Shown one piece after another: positions 8,905 through 20,499 of a stretch of DNA of 64,000 nucleotides; position 1 is the first letter of the stretch; every line of letters begins with the position of its first letter. The DNA comes from Alphaproteobacteria bacterium. GTDB taxonomy: Bacteria > Pseudomonadota > Alphaproteobacteria > Rhizobiales > Devosiaceae. The position numbers and the translations under genes were made by a program. The stretch spans positions 27,144-91,143 of the forward strand of contig JAHJQZ010000041.1 of assembly GCA_018818925.1 (NCBI GenBank). The letters run 5' to 3'. Under the pieces are notes generated by a model that ran no database searches, had not been told where the DNA came from, and saw only the letters and a list, made by a program, of their open reading frames with translations.

Positions 8905-9055
8905 GTTGACCTCGATCTGCTGACAAGAGCCAGTTGAGCCGAGGTCCTCCCCCTCCGACCCGTTCCATCGCCCTCCTCCGAGGCGGAGCGGACCAGAGTT
9001 CTCGCGCGGCTCACGTTGATGGCTTCCCGCTTAGCCGAAGCCGGCCGCAGACTCC

Positions 9056-9069
9056 TTGCGCTGGATCAA
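9056..9069. promoter_or_regulatory. FixK/FNR-type box, copy 1
   Basis: The site reads TTGCGCTGGATCAA. It fits the rhizobial FixK consensus TTG(A/C)-N6-(T/G)CAA exactly and has one perfect FNR half-site (ATCAA). It lies about 155 bases upstream of the gltD-like/hydA operon start, so oxygen-responsive control of the [FeFe] hydrogenase is plausible. Binding is inferred from sequence only. Confidence 0.6.
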
Positions 9070-9156
9070 AGGGACAGGAGGTATGTCCTTGAGTTATATA
9101 CGACTATTCGAATGTTTCAAGGTTCTGGATTGCGGCCACGGATGCCGCGTCCTTTC

Positions 9157-9170
9157 TTGCGCTGGATCAA
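9157..9170. promoter_or_regulatory. FixK/FNR-type box, copy 2
   Basis: This is an exact second copy of TTGCGCTGGATCAA, 101 bases from the first. It lies 130 bases before the ABC substrate-binding gene and about 40 bases before the start point predicted from a CATATT element. This suggests that the ABC operon is also induced at low oxygen. Confidence 0.58.
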
Positions 9171-9300
9171 GGACACGGCGCTGCGCCGGACATATTGGAC
9201 CAATTCTGTCGGGTTTGGCTTTGCCGGTCCCGGCAGTCCCGCCGGGCGCGCGCGGCGGGAGGGGAGGAAATTGGTGCTATGAACAACAGGAGTCCTCCCG

Positions 9301-10311
9301 ATGAGTTCCTCTTCAAGTCTTGTGATCAGCCGGCGTGAGGTTCTTGCCGGTTTCGGCGCCGTTTGTGCCGCCGGTTTCCTGCCGTCATTGGGCGCAAAGG
9401 CCGCGCCGCTTGCCGAGCCGCTGACCATCTGGGGCATTCCGGCCTCGCCCTCGGCAGTCTTTTCCCGCGCCGTCGCCTCGGGCGCTCTCGACACGGTGGC
9501 GCCGGGCGCCAGTTTCGACATCTGGAAATCGACCGACCAGATGCGCGCCGGCGTCGCCACCGGCGATTTCCAGCTTTTCGCCAGTTCGACCTATGCCGCC
9601 GCCAATTTCTACAATCGCGGCGCCGGCACCCGCATGGTCAATGTCGTGACCTGGGGCGTGCTCTACATCATGGCGCGCGACGAAAGCATCACCTCGATCG
9701 CCGACCTTGCCGGCAAGCGCATCCTCAATTCCAACAAGAACGAGGCGCCCGACCTGATCTTCAGGCTGGTCCTCAAATGGGCCGGCCTCGACCCGGACAA
9801 GGACGTGTCGATCGACTATGTCGGCTCGCCCAATGAGGCAGTGCCGCTGTTCCTTTCCGGTCGCGGCGATGTCGCCGTCATGCACGAGCCGGCGGCGACG
9901 GCGGCGCTGATCGCGGCGAAACAGCAGGGCCTGTCGCTGTTCCGCGTTCTCGACGTGACCGAGCTTTATGGCCAATATACCGGCCGCGGCCCGAAAATCC
10001 CGCAGGTCGGGCTGGCGGTCAGCGAGGACTTTCTTGATGCGCATGACGACGTCGTCCGTGCCGTTCACGAAGCCTGCGTCGAGGCCGGACAATGGGTTCT
10101 GGCCAATGCCGAAGCGGCGGGGGCCCTCGCCGCCAAGACCCTGCCATTGCCGGCGCCGGTCATTGCCCAGTCGCTGCCCTTTGTTCATCTCGATGTCCGG
10201 ACCGCGAAGGACTCGCGGGCCGACATCGAAGCCTATTTCGATCACCTGATCGGTCTCGATCCGGGTATTGTCGGCGGCAAGCTGCCGGATTCGGGCTTCT
10301 ACTGGGGCTAG
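9301..10311 (+). CDS. ABC transporter substrate-binding protein (NMT1/SsuA/TauA-like)
   Basis: This is a predicted periplasmic receptor of an ABC importer. The 336-residue protein begins with a leader containing SRREVLAGFG and a short hydrophobic stretch ending in AKAAP, which looks like a Tat signal. The mature part follows the two-lobed fold of the nitrate/sulfonate/taurine/thiamine-precursor group, with segments such as ITSIADLAGKRIL and DVAVMHEPAA. It is followed by permease and ATPase genes. A roughly 105-base dispersed palindrome lies between it and the permease. The substrate cannot be predicted. The location inside the hydrogenase/PFOR island and the upstream FixK-type box suggest anaerobic use. 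Confidence 0.82.
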   Translation: MSSSSSLVISRREVLAGFGAVCAAGFLPSLGAKAAPLAEPLTIWGIPASPSAVFSRAVASGALDTVAPGASFDIWKSTDQMRAGVATGDFQLFASSTYAAANFYNRGAGTRMVNVVTWGVLYIMARDESITSIADLAGKRILNSNKNEAPDLIFRLVLKWAGLDPDKDVSIDYVGSPNEAVPLFLSGRGDVAVMHEPAATAALIAAKQQGLSLFRVLDVTELYGQYTGRGPKIPQVGLAVSEDFLDAHDDVVRAVHEACVEAGQWVLANAEAAGALAAKTLPLPAPVIAQSLPFVHLDVRTAKDSRADIEAYFDHLIGLDPGIVGGKLPDSGFYWG

Positions 10312-10343
10312 AGGCAGCCGATTACAGCCGGTTTACACGGCAA

Positions 10344-10448
10344 CCGTCATTGCGAGCGCCGTCAGGCGCGCGGCAATCCAGAGGGCAATCGACGCCAACG
10401 CATGCAGCCTTCTGGATTGCCGCGCCGCTTCGCGCCTCGCAATGACGG
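10344..10448. repeat. Dispersed alphaproteobacterial palindromic repeat
   Basis: This is a long interrupted inverted repeat. The outer arms CCGTCATTGCGAG (10344-10356) and CTCGCAATGACGG (10436-10448) pair perfectly over 13 bases. The inner arms at 10368-10382 and 10411-10425 pair perfectly over 15 bases and contain GGCAATCCAGA. This CGTCATTGCGAG...GCAATCCAG type is widespread in alphaproteobacterial intergenic regions. Here it sits inside an operon, between the substrate-binding and permease genes, where the RNA hairpin could affect expression ratios or mRNA decay. Confidence 0.85.
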
Positions 10449-10466
10449 GGAACGAATGGCGATGAA

Positions 10467-11261
10467 ATGAGCAAAGACAAGCGCTGGCAGGCAGAAGGCA
10501 AAACGGCGAGCTGGCTTTATGGCCTTGCTGGCCTCGCTTTCTTGCTTATCGGCTGGGAATGGGGGCACCGCGCCTATGGAGCGCTGGTGCTTCCCGGCCT
10601 TGCCGAAACCCTGGCGACCTTGTGGGCCATGTTGGTTGGCGGCCGGATCGTGCCGGCGCTGATCGAGACCGCCGGCAACGCCGCCATGGGCTGGTGCGTG
10701 GGCATTCTCGCCGGCACCGTTCTCGGGACTTTGGCGGGCCTTCGCACTGAAATCCGCCTGACCCTGCAGCCGGTCTCGATGATCCTGCTCGGCATTCCGG
10801 CCATCGCCTGGATCGTTTTGGCGCTGTTGTGGTTCGGCGGCCGCTGGGCTGTCGTCTTCACCGTGGCCGTCGCCACCGCGCCGATCGTCTTTGCCGCCGC
10901 CACCGAGGGCGCCCGCAGCCTCGACGGCGATCTCGCCCGCATGGCCCGCGCCTTCCGTGCTCCCTTTGGCGCCATGGCGCGCGATGTCTACGGTCCGCAC
11001 ATGTTCTCCCATCTGTTTCCGGCCGTGGCGACGACTCTCGCCATGTCGTGGAAGGTCTCCGTCATGGCCGAGCTATTGAGCGGCGCCGGCGGCATCGGCG
11101 ACGGAATCGCCACGGCCAGGGCCCAGGTCGACACTGCCGCGACCATGGCCTGGGTGCTGGTCGTGGTCGTCATGCTCGTGGTTTTCGATCATCTGCTGCT
11201 AAGACCGTTGCAGCGGAGCATGCAGCTCTGGCGCGGCGCAGACGGGGAGGAGCGGCCATGA
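10467..11261 (+). CDS. ABC transporter permease (SsuC/TauC-like)
   Basis: This is an inner-membrane permease of 264 residues with about six hydrophobic segments. It carries the cytoplasmic EAA-type loop typical of binding-protein-dependent permeases around residues 150-190 (GDLARMARAFRAPFGAMARDVYGP). It follows the substrate-binding gene after a palindromic repeat. Its stop overlaps the ATPase start as ATGA, so the two are translationally coupled. The family includes sulfonate, taurine, nitrate and pyrimidine-precursor transporters, and the sequence does not single out one of these. Confidence 0.86.
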   Translation: MSKDKRWQAEGKTASWLYGLAGLAFLLIGWEWGHRAYGALVLPGLAETLATLWAMLVGGRIVPALIETAGNAAMGWCVGILAGTVLGTLAGLRTEIRLTLQPVSMILLGIPAIAWIVLALLWFGGRWAVVFTVAVATAPIVFAAATEGARSLDGDLARMARAFRAPFGAMARDVYGPHMFSHLFPAVATTLAMSWKVSVMAELLSGAGGIGDGIATARAQVDTAATMAWVLVVVVMLVVFDHLLLRPLQRSMQLWRGADGEERP

Positions 11262-11974
11262 CATTGCCCGCGCTCGCCTTCGAGGGCGTCGGCTTCGCCT
11301 ATAACGGCAAATTCGTGCTCGATGGCGTCGACTTCGCCGTGCCGGCCGGCGAGGTCACGGCGCTGATGGGTCCGTCCGGCTGCGGCAAGTCGACCCTGGT
11401 GGCGCTCGCCGCCGGCCTGTTGCAGCCCCGTTCGGGACAGGTGCGTCGCTCCCACCGCCGCGCCGCCGTGATGTTCCAGGACCCGCTGCTGCTGCCTTGG
11501 CGGACGGCGCGCGACAATGTCGGCTTCGCCCTCAAGGCCGAAAGGCTCGACCGCGCCGAACGCCTCGGCCGCGCCGGCAGCATGCTGACCCAGGTCGGTC
11601 TTGGTGCCGAAGATGCCGGCAAATATCCGCGCCAGTTGTCCGGCGGCATGCGCCAGCGCGTCGCGCTGGCCCGCGCCCTCGTGGTCGATCCGGACCTCCT
11701 GTTGCTCGACGAGCCGTTCAACGGCCTCGACACCGCGCTTGCCGACCGCATGCTGGCGCTGGTGCGCGATCTGGTCGAGCGGCGGGGCGTCACGGCGCTG
11801 GTCATCACCCACGATCCGCGCCAGGCGGCGCGTTTTGCCGAGACGGTCCATATCCTGTCGCCGGCTCCGGCGCAGGTTGTGGCATCCAGGCCGCTGGCCG
11901 CCGGTGGCGATGTGGTGCGCGACGCCGAGGCGATTCTCGCCGATCTCGCGAGACTGGACGCGGCGAGGGAGTAG
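11258..11974 (+). CDS. ABC transporter ATP-binding protein (SsuB/TauB-like)
   Basis: This is the nucleotide-binding subunit that powers the neighbouring importer. Starting at the ATG at 11258 it is 238 residues long. It has Walker A GPSGCGKST, the Q-loop segment AVMFQDPLLLPW, the signature LSGGMRQRVALARAL, Walker B DLLLLDEPFNGLD and the H-loop VITHDPRQAARFA. The frame stays open further upstream within the permease gene, but the ATGA overlap with the permease stop marks the natural start. It ends just before a palindromic repeat element. Confidence 0.9.
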   Translation: MTLPALAFEGVGFAYNGKFVLDGVDFAVPAGEVTALMGPSGCGKSTLVALAAGLLQPRSGQVRRSHRRAAVMFQDPLLLPWRTARDNVGFALKAERLDRAERLGRAGSMLTQVGLGAEDAGKYPRQLSGGMRQRVALARALVVDPDLLLLDEPFNGLDTALADRMLALVRDLVERRGVTALVITHDPRQAARFAETVHILSPAPAQVVASRPLAAGGDVVRDAEAILADLARLDAARE

Positions 11975-11991
11975 ATCGAGACGCCAGCGCG

Positions 11992-12116
11992 GCCCCCTCC
12001 ACCATGCTGCGCATGGTCCTCCTCCCCCATGAATGGGGCAGGATATGGGGCACCGGCGCTCTTCCTCCCCTGCGCAGCGGGGCGAGGGGGACCGCCCGAA
12101 GGGCGGTGGAGGGGGC
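11992..12116. repeat. Mosaic palindromic intergenic repeat (Rhizobiales type)
   Basis: The outer arms GCCCCCTCCACC (11992-12003) and GGTGGAGGGGGC (12105-12116) are perfect complements. Inside are further short hairpins: CCCCAT/ATGGGG near 12027-12040 and ACCGCCC-GAA-GGGCGGT at 12091-12107. Elements of this kind are common between genes in Rhizobiales. It lies between the convergent ends of the ABC ATPase and the DHOD-like gene. Confidence 0.75.
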
Positions 12117-12130
12117 GCGGCGTACCCGAC

Positions 12131-12161
12131 AAAAAAAGGCCGGCATCGCGATGCCGGCCTT
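12131..12161 (-). terminator. Rho-independent terminator of the PFOR operon
   Basis: A perfect 26-base palindrome (12136-12161, GGCCGGCAT arms around CGCG) is followed on the minus strand by a run of seven U residues. It lies 22 bases past the stop of the DHOD-like gene and should end the gltD-like/nifJ/DHOD-like transcript. Confidence 0.9.
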
Positions 12162-12183
12162 CGTGTTCGCTTGTCGCCCGTTG

Positions 12184-13176
12184 TCAGGCGCCGAAGCCCT
12201 GCAACACCTTGATGTAGTTGGCGCGCTCATAGGCTTCCGGGTTCTCGACCTTGGCATGGCTCAGTTTGCCGCGGATGTCGTCCGGCGATTTGAGATTGCG
12301 GGCGGAAATCCACTCGCTGAGCCCGTCGTGCAGTACGCGCATGTGCTGCGGACCGTGGCGCAAGAGAGCCGAGGCCGTCATGACCACGTCGGCGCCGGCG
12401 AGCAGGTATTTCACCACGTCGTCGGGCGTCTCGACGCCGGTCGTGGCGGCGAGCGAAGCAGCAATGCGTCCGTACAAAACGCCGATCCACAGAAGCGGCA
12501 GGCGCATTTCGGACGATCGCGACAGATCGAGGCTGGTTTCGACCGAAAGGTTCACCGGGTCGATGTCCGGTTCGTAGAAGCGGTTGAACAGAACCAGACC
12601 CTTGGCCCCGGCTTCGACCAGCTGACCGGCCATGTGTCCGGTCGAGGAGAAATAGGGGCCGATCTTGACCGAGACCGGGATTTTCACCGCCGAGGACACG
12701 GCGGCAACCACATCGGTATAGCGCTTTTCGACCTCGCGTCCGTCGAGCGCAATGTCGGAGGGCACGAAGAAGATGTTGAGCTCGATCGCCTGGGCACCGG
12801 CCGACTCGGTGTCGCGGGCATATTCGATCCAGCCGCTGGTGCTGACGCCGTTGAGGCTGGCGATGATCGGCACGTCCACGGCCTTGGCCGCGTTTTCGAT
12901 CAGCCGCTTGTAGTCGGAGCTGTCGAAGGCATATTCGGCCTCGGACGGGAAATAGCTCAGCGCCTCCCCGAAGCTTTCCGCACCGGATCCGATCAGCGCG
13001 TCGATCATTTCCTGTTCGCGCGTGATCTGTTCCTCAAAGATCGAGGGGAGAACCACGGCGGCGGCGCCGTGGTCCCTCAATTGCTTGATGCTGTCGAGCT
13101 TGCGGCCCAGCGGAGAGGGGCTGGCGACCAGCGGGCTTTCGAGCGTGAGGCCGAGATATTTGGTTTTGAGATCCAT
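12184..13176 (-). CDS. Dihydroorotate-dehydrogenase-like FMN protein
   Basis: This 330-residue TIM-barrel protein of the dihydroorotate dehydrogenase family is probably an FMN flavoprotein. The start MDLKTKYLGLTLESPLVASPSPL and the segments IPIIASLNGVS and IPVSVKIGPYF fit the family. The active-site loop that normally reads like NLSCPN is instead ELNIFFVPSD, so the usual catalytic Cys/Ser base is absent and a role in pyrimidine synthesis is unlikely. Proteins of this type often sit next to pyruvate:ferredoxin oxidoreductase. Here it begins 12 bases after nifJ with a GGGAGG ribosome site. A redox role linked to PFOR or to the GltD-like protein is an inference. Confidence 0.8.
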   Translation of the reverse strand: MDLKTKYLGLTLESPLVASPSPLGRKLDSIKQLRDHGAAAVVLPSIFEEQITREQEMIDALIGSGAESFGEALSYFPSEAEYAFDSSDYKRLIENAAKAVDVPIIASLNGVSTSGWIEYARDTESAGAQAIELNIFFVPSDIALDGREVEKRYTDVVAAVSSAVKIPVSVKIGPYFSSTGHMAGQLVEAGAKGLVLFNRFYEPDIDPVNLSVETSLDLSRSSEMRLPLLWIGVLYGRIAASLAATTGVETPDDVVKYLLAGADVVMTASALLRHGPQHMRVLHDGLSEWISARNLKSPDDIRGKLSHAKVENPEAYERANYIKVLQGFGA

Positions 13177-13188
13177 TTTGGCCTCCCT

Positions 13189-16791
<3,603 letters not shown>

Positions 16792-16792
16792 T

Positions 16793-18424
16793 TCAAACGG
16801 TCTCCGGGATCATGTCTATGGCGTGGCAGGGGCACTGCTCGTAGCAGGTCTGGCAGCCGGTGCATTTTGCGTAGTCGATGGCGTATTTGCGGCCGGGGCC
16901 GAGCTTGGTGATGGCTTCTTCCGGGCAGGCGGCATAGCAGTTGTCGCACTCGTAGCAGTCGCCGCACGAATAGCAGCGCTGCGCCTCGTACTGCGCTTCG
17001 AGCTCGGAAAGGCCGGCGATGATCTCGGTGAAGCCGGCGACGCGCTTGGCCAGTTCGAGTTCGCCCTGGTGGCGCGGGTCGGCGTCCGAATAGACCGGCA
17101 GATGCAGCATGTCGAAGCTGACGATCTCGGCCTTGTCCGGCGCCGTATAGGTCGTGCCGTTGAGCCAGGCGTCGATGGCGCGGGCGGCCTTCTTGCCGTG
17201 TCCGGTGGCGATGGTCACCGACTGGTCGCCGGGGGTCATGTCGCCGCCGGCGAACACGCCTTGGGCGCCGGTCATCATGTTCTTGTCGACCTCGACCGTG
17301 CCGTTCCACGAGAAGTTGAGGCCGGCAATGCCCTTCAAGAAGCCGCTATCGGTTTCCTGGCCGAGGGCAAGGACGACGGAATCGGCCGAGAGCGTGTCGA
17401 ACTCGCCCGTCGGCTGCGGCTTGCCGTGCGCGTCGATGACCATGCGTTCGACGGTCAGCTCGGTGCCCTGGATTTCCTTGATCGTGGTCAGCCACTTGAT
17501 CTTGATGCCTTCCTCGATGGCCTCGTCGGCCTCGAAGGAATGCGCCGGCATGTGCTCGCGGTCGCGACGGTAAACGATCACCGTCTCGGTGGCGCCGAGG
17601 CGCTTGGCGGTGCGGGCTGCGTCCATGGCGGTATTGCCACCGCCATAAACGATAACCCGCCGTCCAAGGAGCGGCGGGTTTCCGGAACTGGTGTCGTGAA
17701 GCACGCTGACGGCGTCGAGTACTTTCGCCGCGTCGCGTGCCGGAATGTCGACATGTTTGCCGACGCCGGCGCCGATGGCGACGAAGACGGCGTCGAACTT
17801 GCCGGCCGCCTTTTCGGCGTTGAGATCGGTCACCTTGTGATTGAGCACGATCTTGACGCCCATGTCCTCGATGCGCTTGACCTCACGAGCCAGCTCCTCG
17901 CGCGGCATGCGATAGGCCGGGATGCCGAAATGGATCATGCCGCCGGCGACCGGGCCGGCCTCGTGGATCTCGACCTGATGGCCGAGCCGCGCCAGATGGT
18001 AGGCGGCGGACAGGCCGGACGGGCCGGCACCGACGATGAGCACCTTCTTGCCGCTCGGCTGCTTGATCGGCTTGAACTGCCAGCCGCTGGCCAGCGCCAT
18101 GTCGCCGAGAAAGCGTTCAACGGCGTGGATGGTGACCGCGGTATCGACGTCCTTGCGGTTGCAGTTCGATTCGCAGGGGTGGTAGCAGACGCGCCCATGC
18201 ACGGCCGGCATGGGGTTCTCAGCCGTGAGCGTTTCCCAGGCTTCGCGGAATCGACCCGCCTGCGCGTAGGACAACCATCCTCGAATGTTCTCGCCGGCCG
18301 GACAGGCATTGCTGCAGGGGGGCGTGAGTTCGACATAGATCGGCCGCTGGTGTCTGACCGGCCCGGTTCCGTGGGTCACGGTGAGATCGACGGCCGGGGT
18401 GAAATCCCGAAGTCTCGTGCTCAT
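16793..18424 (-). CDS. GltD-like NAD(P)H flavoprotein with C-terminal ferredoxin domain
   Basis: This is a predicted ferredoxin:NAD(P)+ oxidoreductase-type protein of 543 residues. The N-terminal cluster cysteines are C37, C41, C80, C84 and C88. A FAD motif GAGPSG is at 132-137 and a pyridine-nucleotide motif GGGNTA at 261-266. The last 60 residues hold a cysteine-rich two-cluster ferredoxin domain (C484-C500 and C521-C531). The start at 18424 (MSTRLRDF) is chosen because the family homology begins there; the frame stays open a further 51 codons upstream. It is the first gene of an operon with nifJ and the DHOD-like gene, so exchange of electrons between PFOR-reduced ferredoxin and NAD(P)H is likely. 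It also resembles PreT of dihydropyrimidine dehydrogenase. Confidence 0.85.
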   Translation of the reverse strand: MSTRLRDFTPAVDLTVTHGTGPVRHQRPIYVELTPPCSNACPAGENIRGWLSYAQAGRFREAWETLTAENPMPAVHGRVCYHPCESNCNRKDVDTAVTIHAVERFLGDMALASGWQFKPIKQPSGKKVLIVGAGPSGLSAAYHLARLGHQVEIHEAGPVAGGMIHFGIPAYRMPREELAREVKRIEDMGVKIVLNHKVTDLNAEKAAGKFDAVFVAIGAGVGKHVDIPARDAAKVLDAVSVLHDTSSGNPPLLGRRVIVYGGGNTAMDAARTAKRLGATETVIVYRRDREHMPAHSFEADEAIEEGIKIKWLTTIKEIQGTELTVERMVIDAHGKPQPTGEFDTLSADSVVLALGQETDSGFLKGIAGLNFSWNGTVEVDKNMMTGAQGVFAGGDMTPGDQSVTIATGHGKKAARAIDAWLNGTTYTAPDKAEIVSFDMLHLPVYSDADPRHQGELELAKRVAGFTEIIAGLSELEAQYEAQRCYSCGDCYECDNCYAACPEEAITKLGPGRKYAIDYAKCTGCQTCYEQCPCHAIDMIPETV

Positions 18425-18870
18425 TGGCTTTTTGGCCTTCTCTTCCCAAGTTTGCCGGGTTTGTCTCCAAACCGGCGGGTTGCCGCCATGATCTGAGTCA
18501 TGACTTGCGCGCAAAGCGCATATCCTGTGCAGTCTTCTCCACTTTTTGTCTGTTCGCCACGATAAGTTGAAAGGCAACCGTTTAGAGTCGCTCTAAAAAG
18601 CGAAGAAGCGCTGTAAATGTCGGCCGATCGAATATGCAGACGTCCGGCCACGAGGATTGCCTGAACAGGTTCCGGGGGGCGGGCCTGGCTCAGGGCTGTG
18701 ATGACGAAGGTTCCGCAATTCCTCCTTGCAGGCCCGTCCGGTTCTTGGCGCCGAAGGGAGATCGGCGACCCTCAGCGAGTCCGCAAGTCAATCTGCGCGC
18801 GTCGCCTGCCGCTGGCAATAAGACGGAAGGGCGCACCCTTGTTGAACGATTTATAGAAAAACGTTATTTG
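18425..18870. other. Intergenic region upstream of the PFOR operon
   Basis: This 446-base region between the minus-strand MurF-like gene and the PFOR operon holds no convincing gene. It should contain the promoter of the gltD-like/nifJ operon. Visible elements are the Irr-like palindrome at 18581-18597, a small palindrome AGTCATGACT near 18495-18506, and a weak hairpin AAGGG/CCCTT at 18827-18840 that could terminate the MurF-like transcript. No FixK-type box was found. Confidence 0.5.
18581..18597. promoter_or_regulatory. Irr/ICE-like palindromic operator
   Basis: The site reads TTTAGAGTCGCTCTAAA, a perfect 7-3-7 inverted repeat. It has the same length and spacing as the alphaproteobacterial iron-control (Irr) box TTTAGAA-N3-TTCTAAA, differing by one symmetric base pair per arm. 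It lies about 160 bases upstream of the iron-sulfur-rich PFOR operon. Iron control is therefore plausible but unproven. Confidence 0.4.
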
Positions 18871-20499
18871 TCAGAGAATCCGGCGGTCCTCGATCACGTC
18901 CGGCAGGTCGTTGGCGTAGAGCACGACGTCCTTGTCGCCGAGCGCATGGGCCGCGAGCGCCTTGCGCGCCTCGGCCAGCGTCCTGTGGCGCGTCACTTCG
19001 GCGCGCCCGGCCGATTCGGCCGCCTCGGCAAAGCTTTCGATGCGCTCGGCATTGACCACGAGGACAAGGTCCGACATGGCGCCGGCATGGGCGCCGAGGT
19101 CGCGATGCACGGCGTCGTGGCTCATGCCGAGCTCGACGATGCCCGGCGTCACGATCGCGGCCCGTCCACCGCGCTGGTCGGCCAGGGTCCTTGCGACGGC
19201 GATGGCCTCGCGCATGCCGGCTTCATTGGCGTTGTAGGCATCGTCGAGAACGAGCGGACCTCTGGCGCTTTCCCGCTTTTCGAGGCGGTGCGGCACCTGG
19301 TCGAGTTCGGCCAGGGCGGCCGGCACGACGGGCAGCACCTCCGGAGCCACCGCCCGGATCGCGGCGAGGCACAGGCAGAGGTTGAGGGCGTTGTAGCCGC
19401 CCAGAAGCGGCGAGACGAGGCGCATGACCTGTCCGTCCATGGCGATGTCAAGCACCCGGCCCTGCGGGGTCAAAGCGTTGGCGACAAGCCGCACATCCGC
19501 CGATTCGCCCTCGCCGCAGACGACGAACCTGTCGGGGTGTTTCGCTTTCAGGCCGGCAAAGGGTTCGAGCGCCGCGACCGCCTCGGTAACGATGACGAGC
19601 CTGCCATGGTCGCAGACGAATTCGGCGAGCTCCGCCTTGGCCCTGGCCGTGTCCTCGATCGTGCCGAAGCGCTCGAGATGGGCCTCGCCGACGGCCGTGA
19701 CGATGCCGATCTCGGGCCGGACGAATTCAGCCAGCCGCTGGATCGAGCCGCGCCGATAGGCGCCCATTTCGGCGATGAAATACTTGTGGGCCGGCTGCAG
19801 GCGCTGGCGGATATGGCGGGTCAGGCCAAGCACGGTATTGACCGAACCGCGCGAGAAAAACACCGGACCATCGAGCGCCAGCAAAGACCCGAGAATGTGC
19901 TTGACGGATGTCTTGCCGAACGAGCCGGTGACGCCGATGCGGACGCCCGTGAATCCGGCGAGCTTTTGCGATGCCTCCGCGATATAGGCGCGATTTCGCC
20001 TTTCTTCCGATGGCTTCCTCATGGCGTTCGCCGCCACCAGCGCGAGTGGCAGGGCCTGGATGGAGACGACGCCCAGAAGGAATTGGGCTGACGCCGATGT
20101 CGTCACCACGGCGGCCAGTGCCAGCACGGTGAAAATCCAGACCGCAGCGAGTGCCAGCGACAGGCCGAAGAGTCGCTCGGCCCGTCCGGTCATGACGAGT
20201 GGCTTTTTGAAATGGTAACGGGCCTCGCGTTCCGCAATCACCGGAAGCGCGAGCGCCAGCAGCACCAGGAGTGCCTCGCCATCGAGGTCAGCCAGCGTGA
20301 GGACAAAACCGAGCGAGAGCAGCGAACTGGCGACGACGTCGAACAGGTGGATGATCCGCCAAGCGGCGAAAAACCGCCGGGTATCATATTCTTCCTGCTG
20401 GAAATAAACGAGCAGGGTTTTGAGCCGCACGTACCCGAAATAGGCGAGCGCGCCCCAGAACACTGCCAAAGACAGCAAAGAGATGACGATTGTTGTCAT
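18871..20499 (-). CDS. Membrane-anchored MurF-like Mur ligase
   Basis: This 542-residue Mur ligase family protein has about five hydrophobic segments in residues 1-155 in place of the usual soluble MurF N-terminal domain. The ligase part has the ATP site TGSFGKTS (191-198), a MurF-like ARAKAE lysine segment near 286-291 and the MurF signature DDAYNAN (419-425). Members of this fold join an amino acid or dipeptide to a carboxylate using ATP. MurF itself adds D-Ala-D-Ala to UDP-MurNAc-tripeptide. The start at 20499 overlaps the upstream hydrolase stop as ATGA. A divergent Ddl-like ligase lies next to the hydrolase, so coupling of a D-amino-acid dipeptide is likely. The exact substrate is unknown. 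The dcw cluster in this window has no murF, so this protein might replace it. Confidence 0.78.
   Translation of the reverse strand: MTTIVISLLSLAVFWGALAYFGYVRLKTLLVYFQQEEYDTRRFFAAWRIIHLFDVVASSLLSLGFVLTLADLDGEALLVLLALALPVIAEREARYHFKKPLVMTGRAERLFGLSLALAAVWIFTVLALAAVVTTSASAQFLLGVVSIQALPLALVAANAMRKPSEERRNRAYIAEASQKLAGFTGVRIGVTGSFGKTSVKHILGSLLALDGPVFFSRGSVNTVLGLTRHIRQRLQPAHKYFIAEMGAYRRGSIQRLAEFVRPEIGIVTAVGEAHLERFGTIEDTARAKAELAEFVCDHGRLVIVTEAVAALEPFAGLKAKHPDRFVVCGEGESADVRLVANALTPQGRVLDIAMDGQVMRLVSPLLGGYNALNLCLCLAAIRAVAPEVLPVVPAALAELDQVPHRLEKRESARGPLVLDDAYNANEAGMREAIAVARTLADQRGGRAAIVTPGIVELGMSHDAVHRDLGAHAGAMSDLVLVVNAERIESFAEAAESAGRAEVTRHRTLAEARKALAAHALGDKDVVLYANDLPDVIEDRRIL

Larger units (their letters stand above)
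8905..9300. other. Divergent regulatory region between [FeFe] hydrogenase operon and ABC transporter
   Basis: This 396-base stretch separates the minus-strand gltD-like/hydA operon from the plus-strand ABC transporter genes. No gene was found in it. It carries two identical 14-base FixK/FNR-type boxes 101 bases apart, listed separately. It also has a local AT-rich segment (about 9090-9120) and a possible -10 element CATATT at 9191-9196. That element would place the downstream box near the usual class II activator position for the ABC operon. Confidence 0.6.

Noticed and set aside
12184..13176. Naming the DHOD-like gene pyrD
   Set aside because: The catalytic-base loop is missing and the gene lies in a PFOR operon, so a pyrimidine role is not supported.
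18871..20499. Naming the membrane Mur ligase as murF outright
   Set aside because: The DAYNAN motif supports MurF relationship, but the soluble N-terminal substrate domain is replaced by membrane segments, so substrate identity cannot be assumed.
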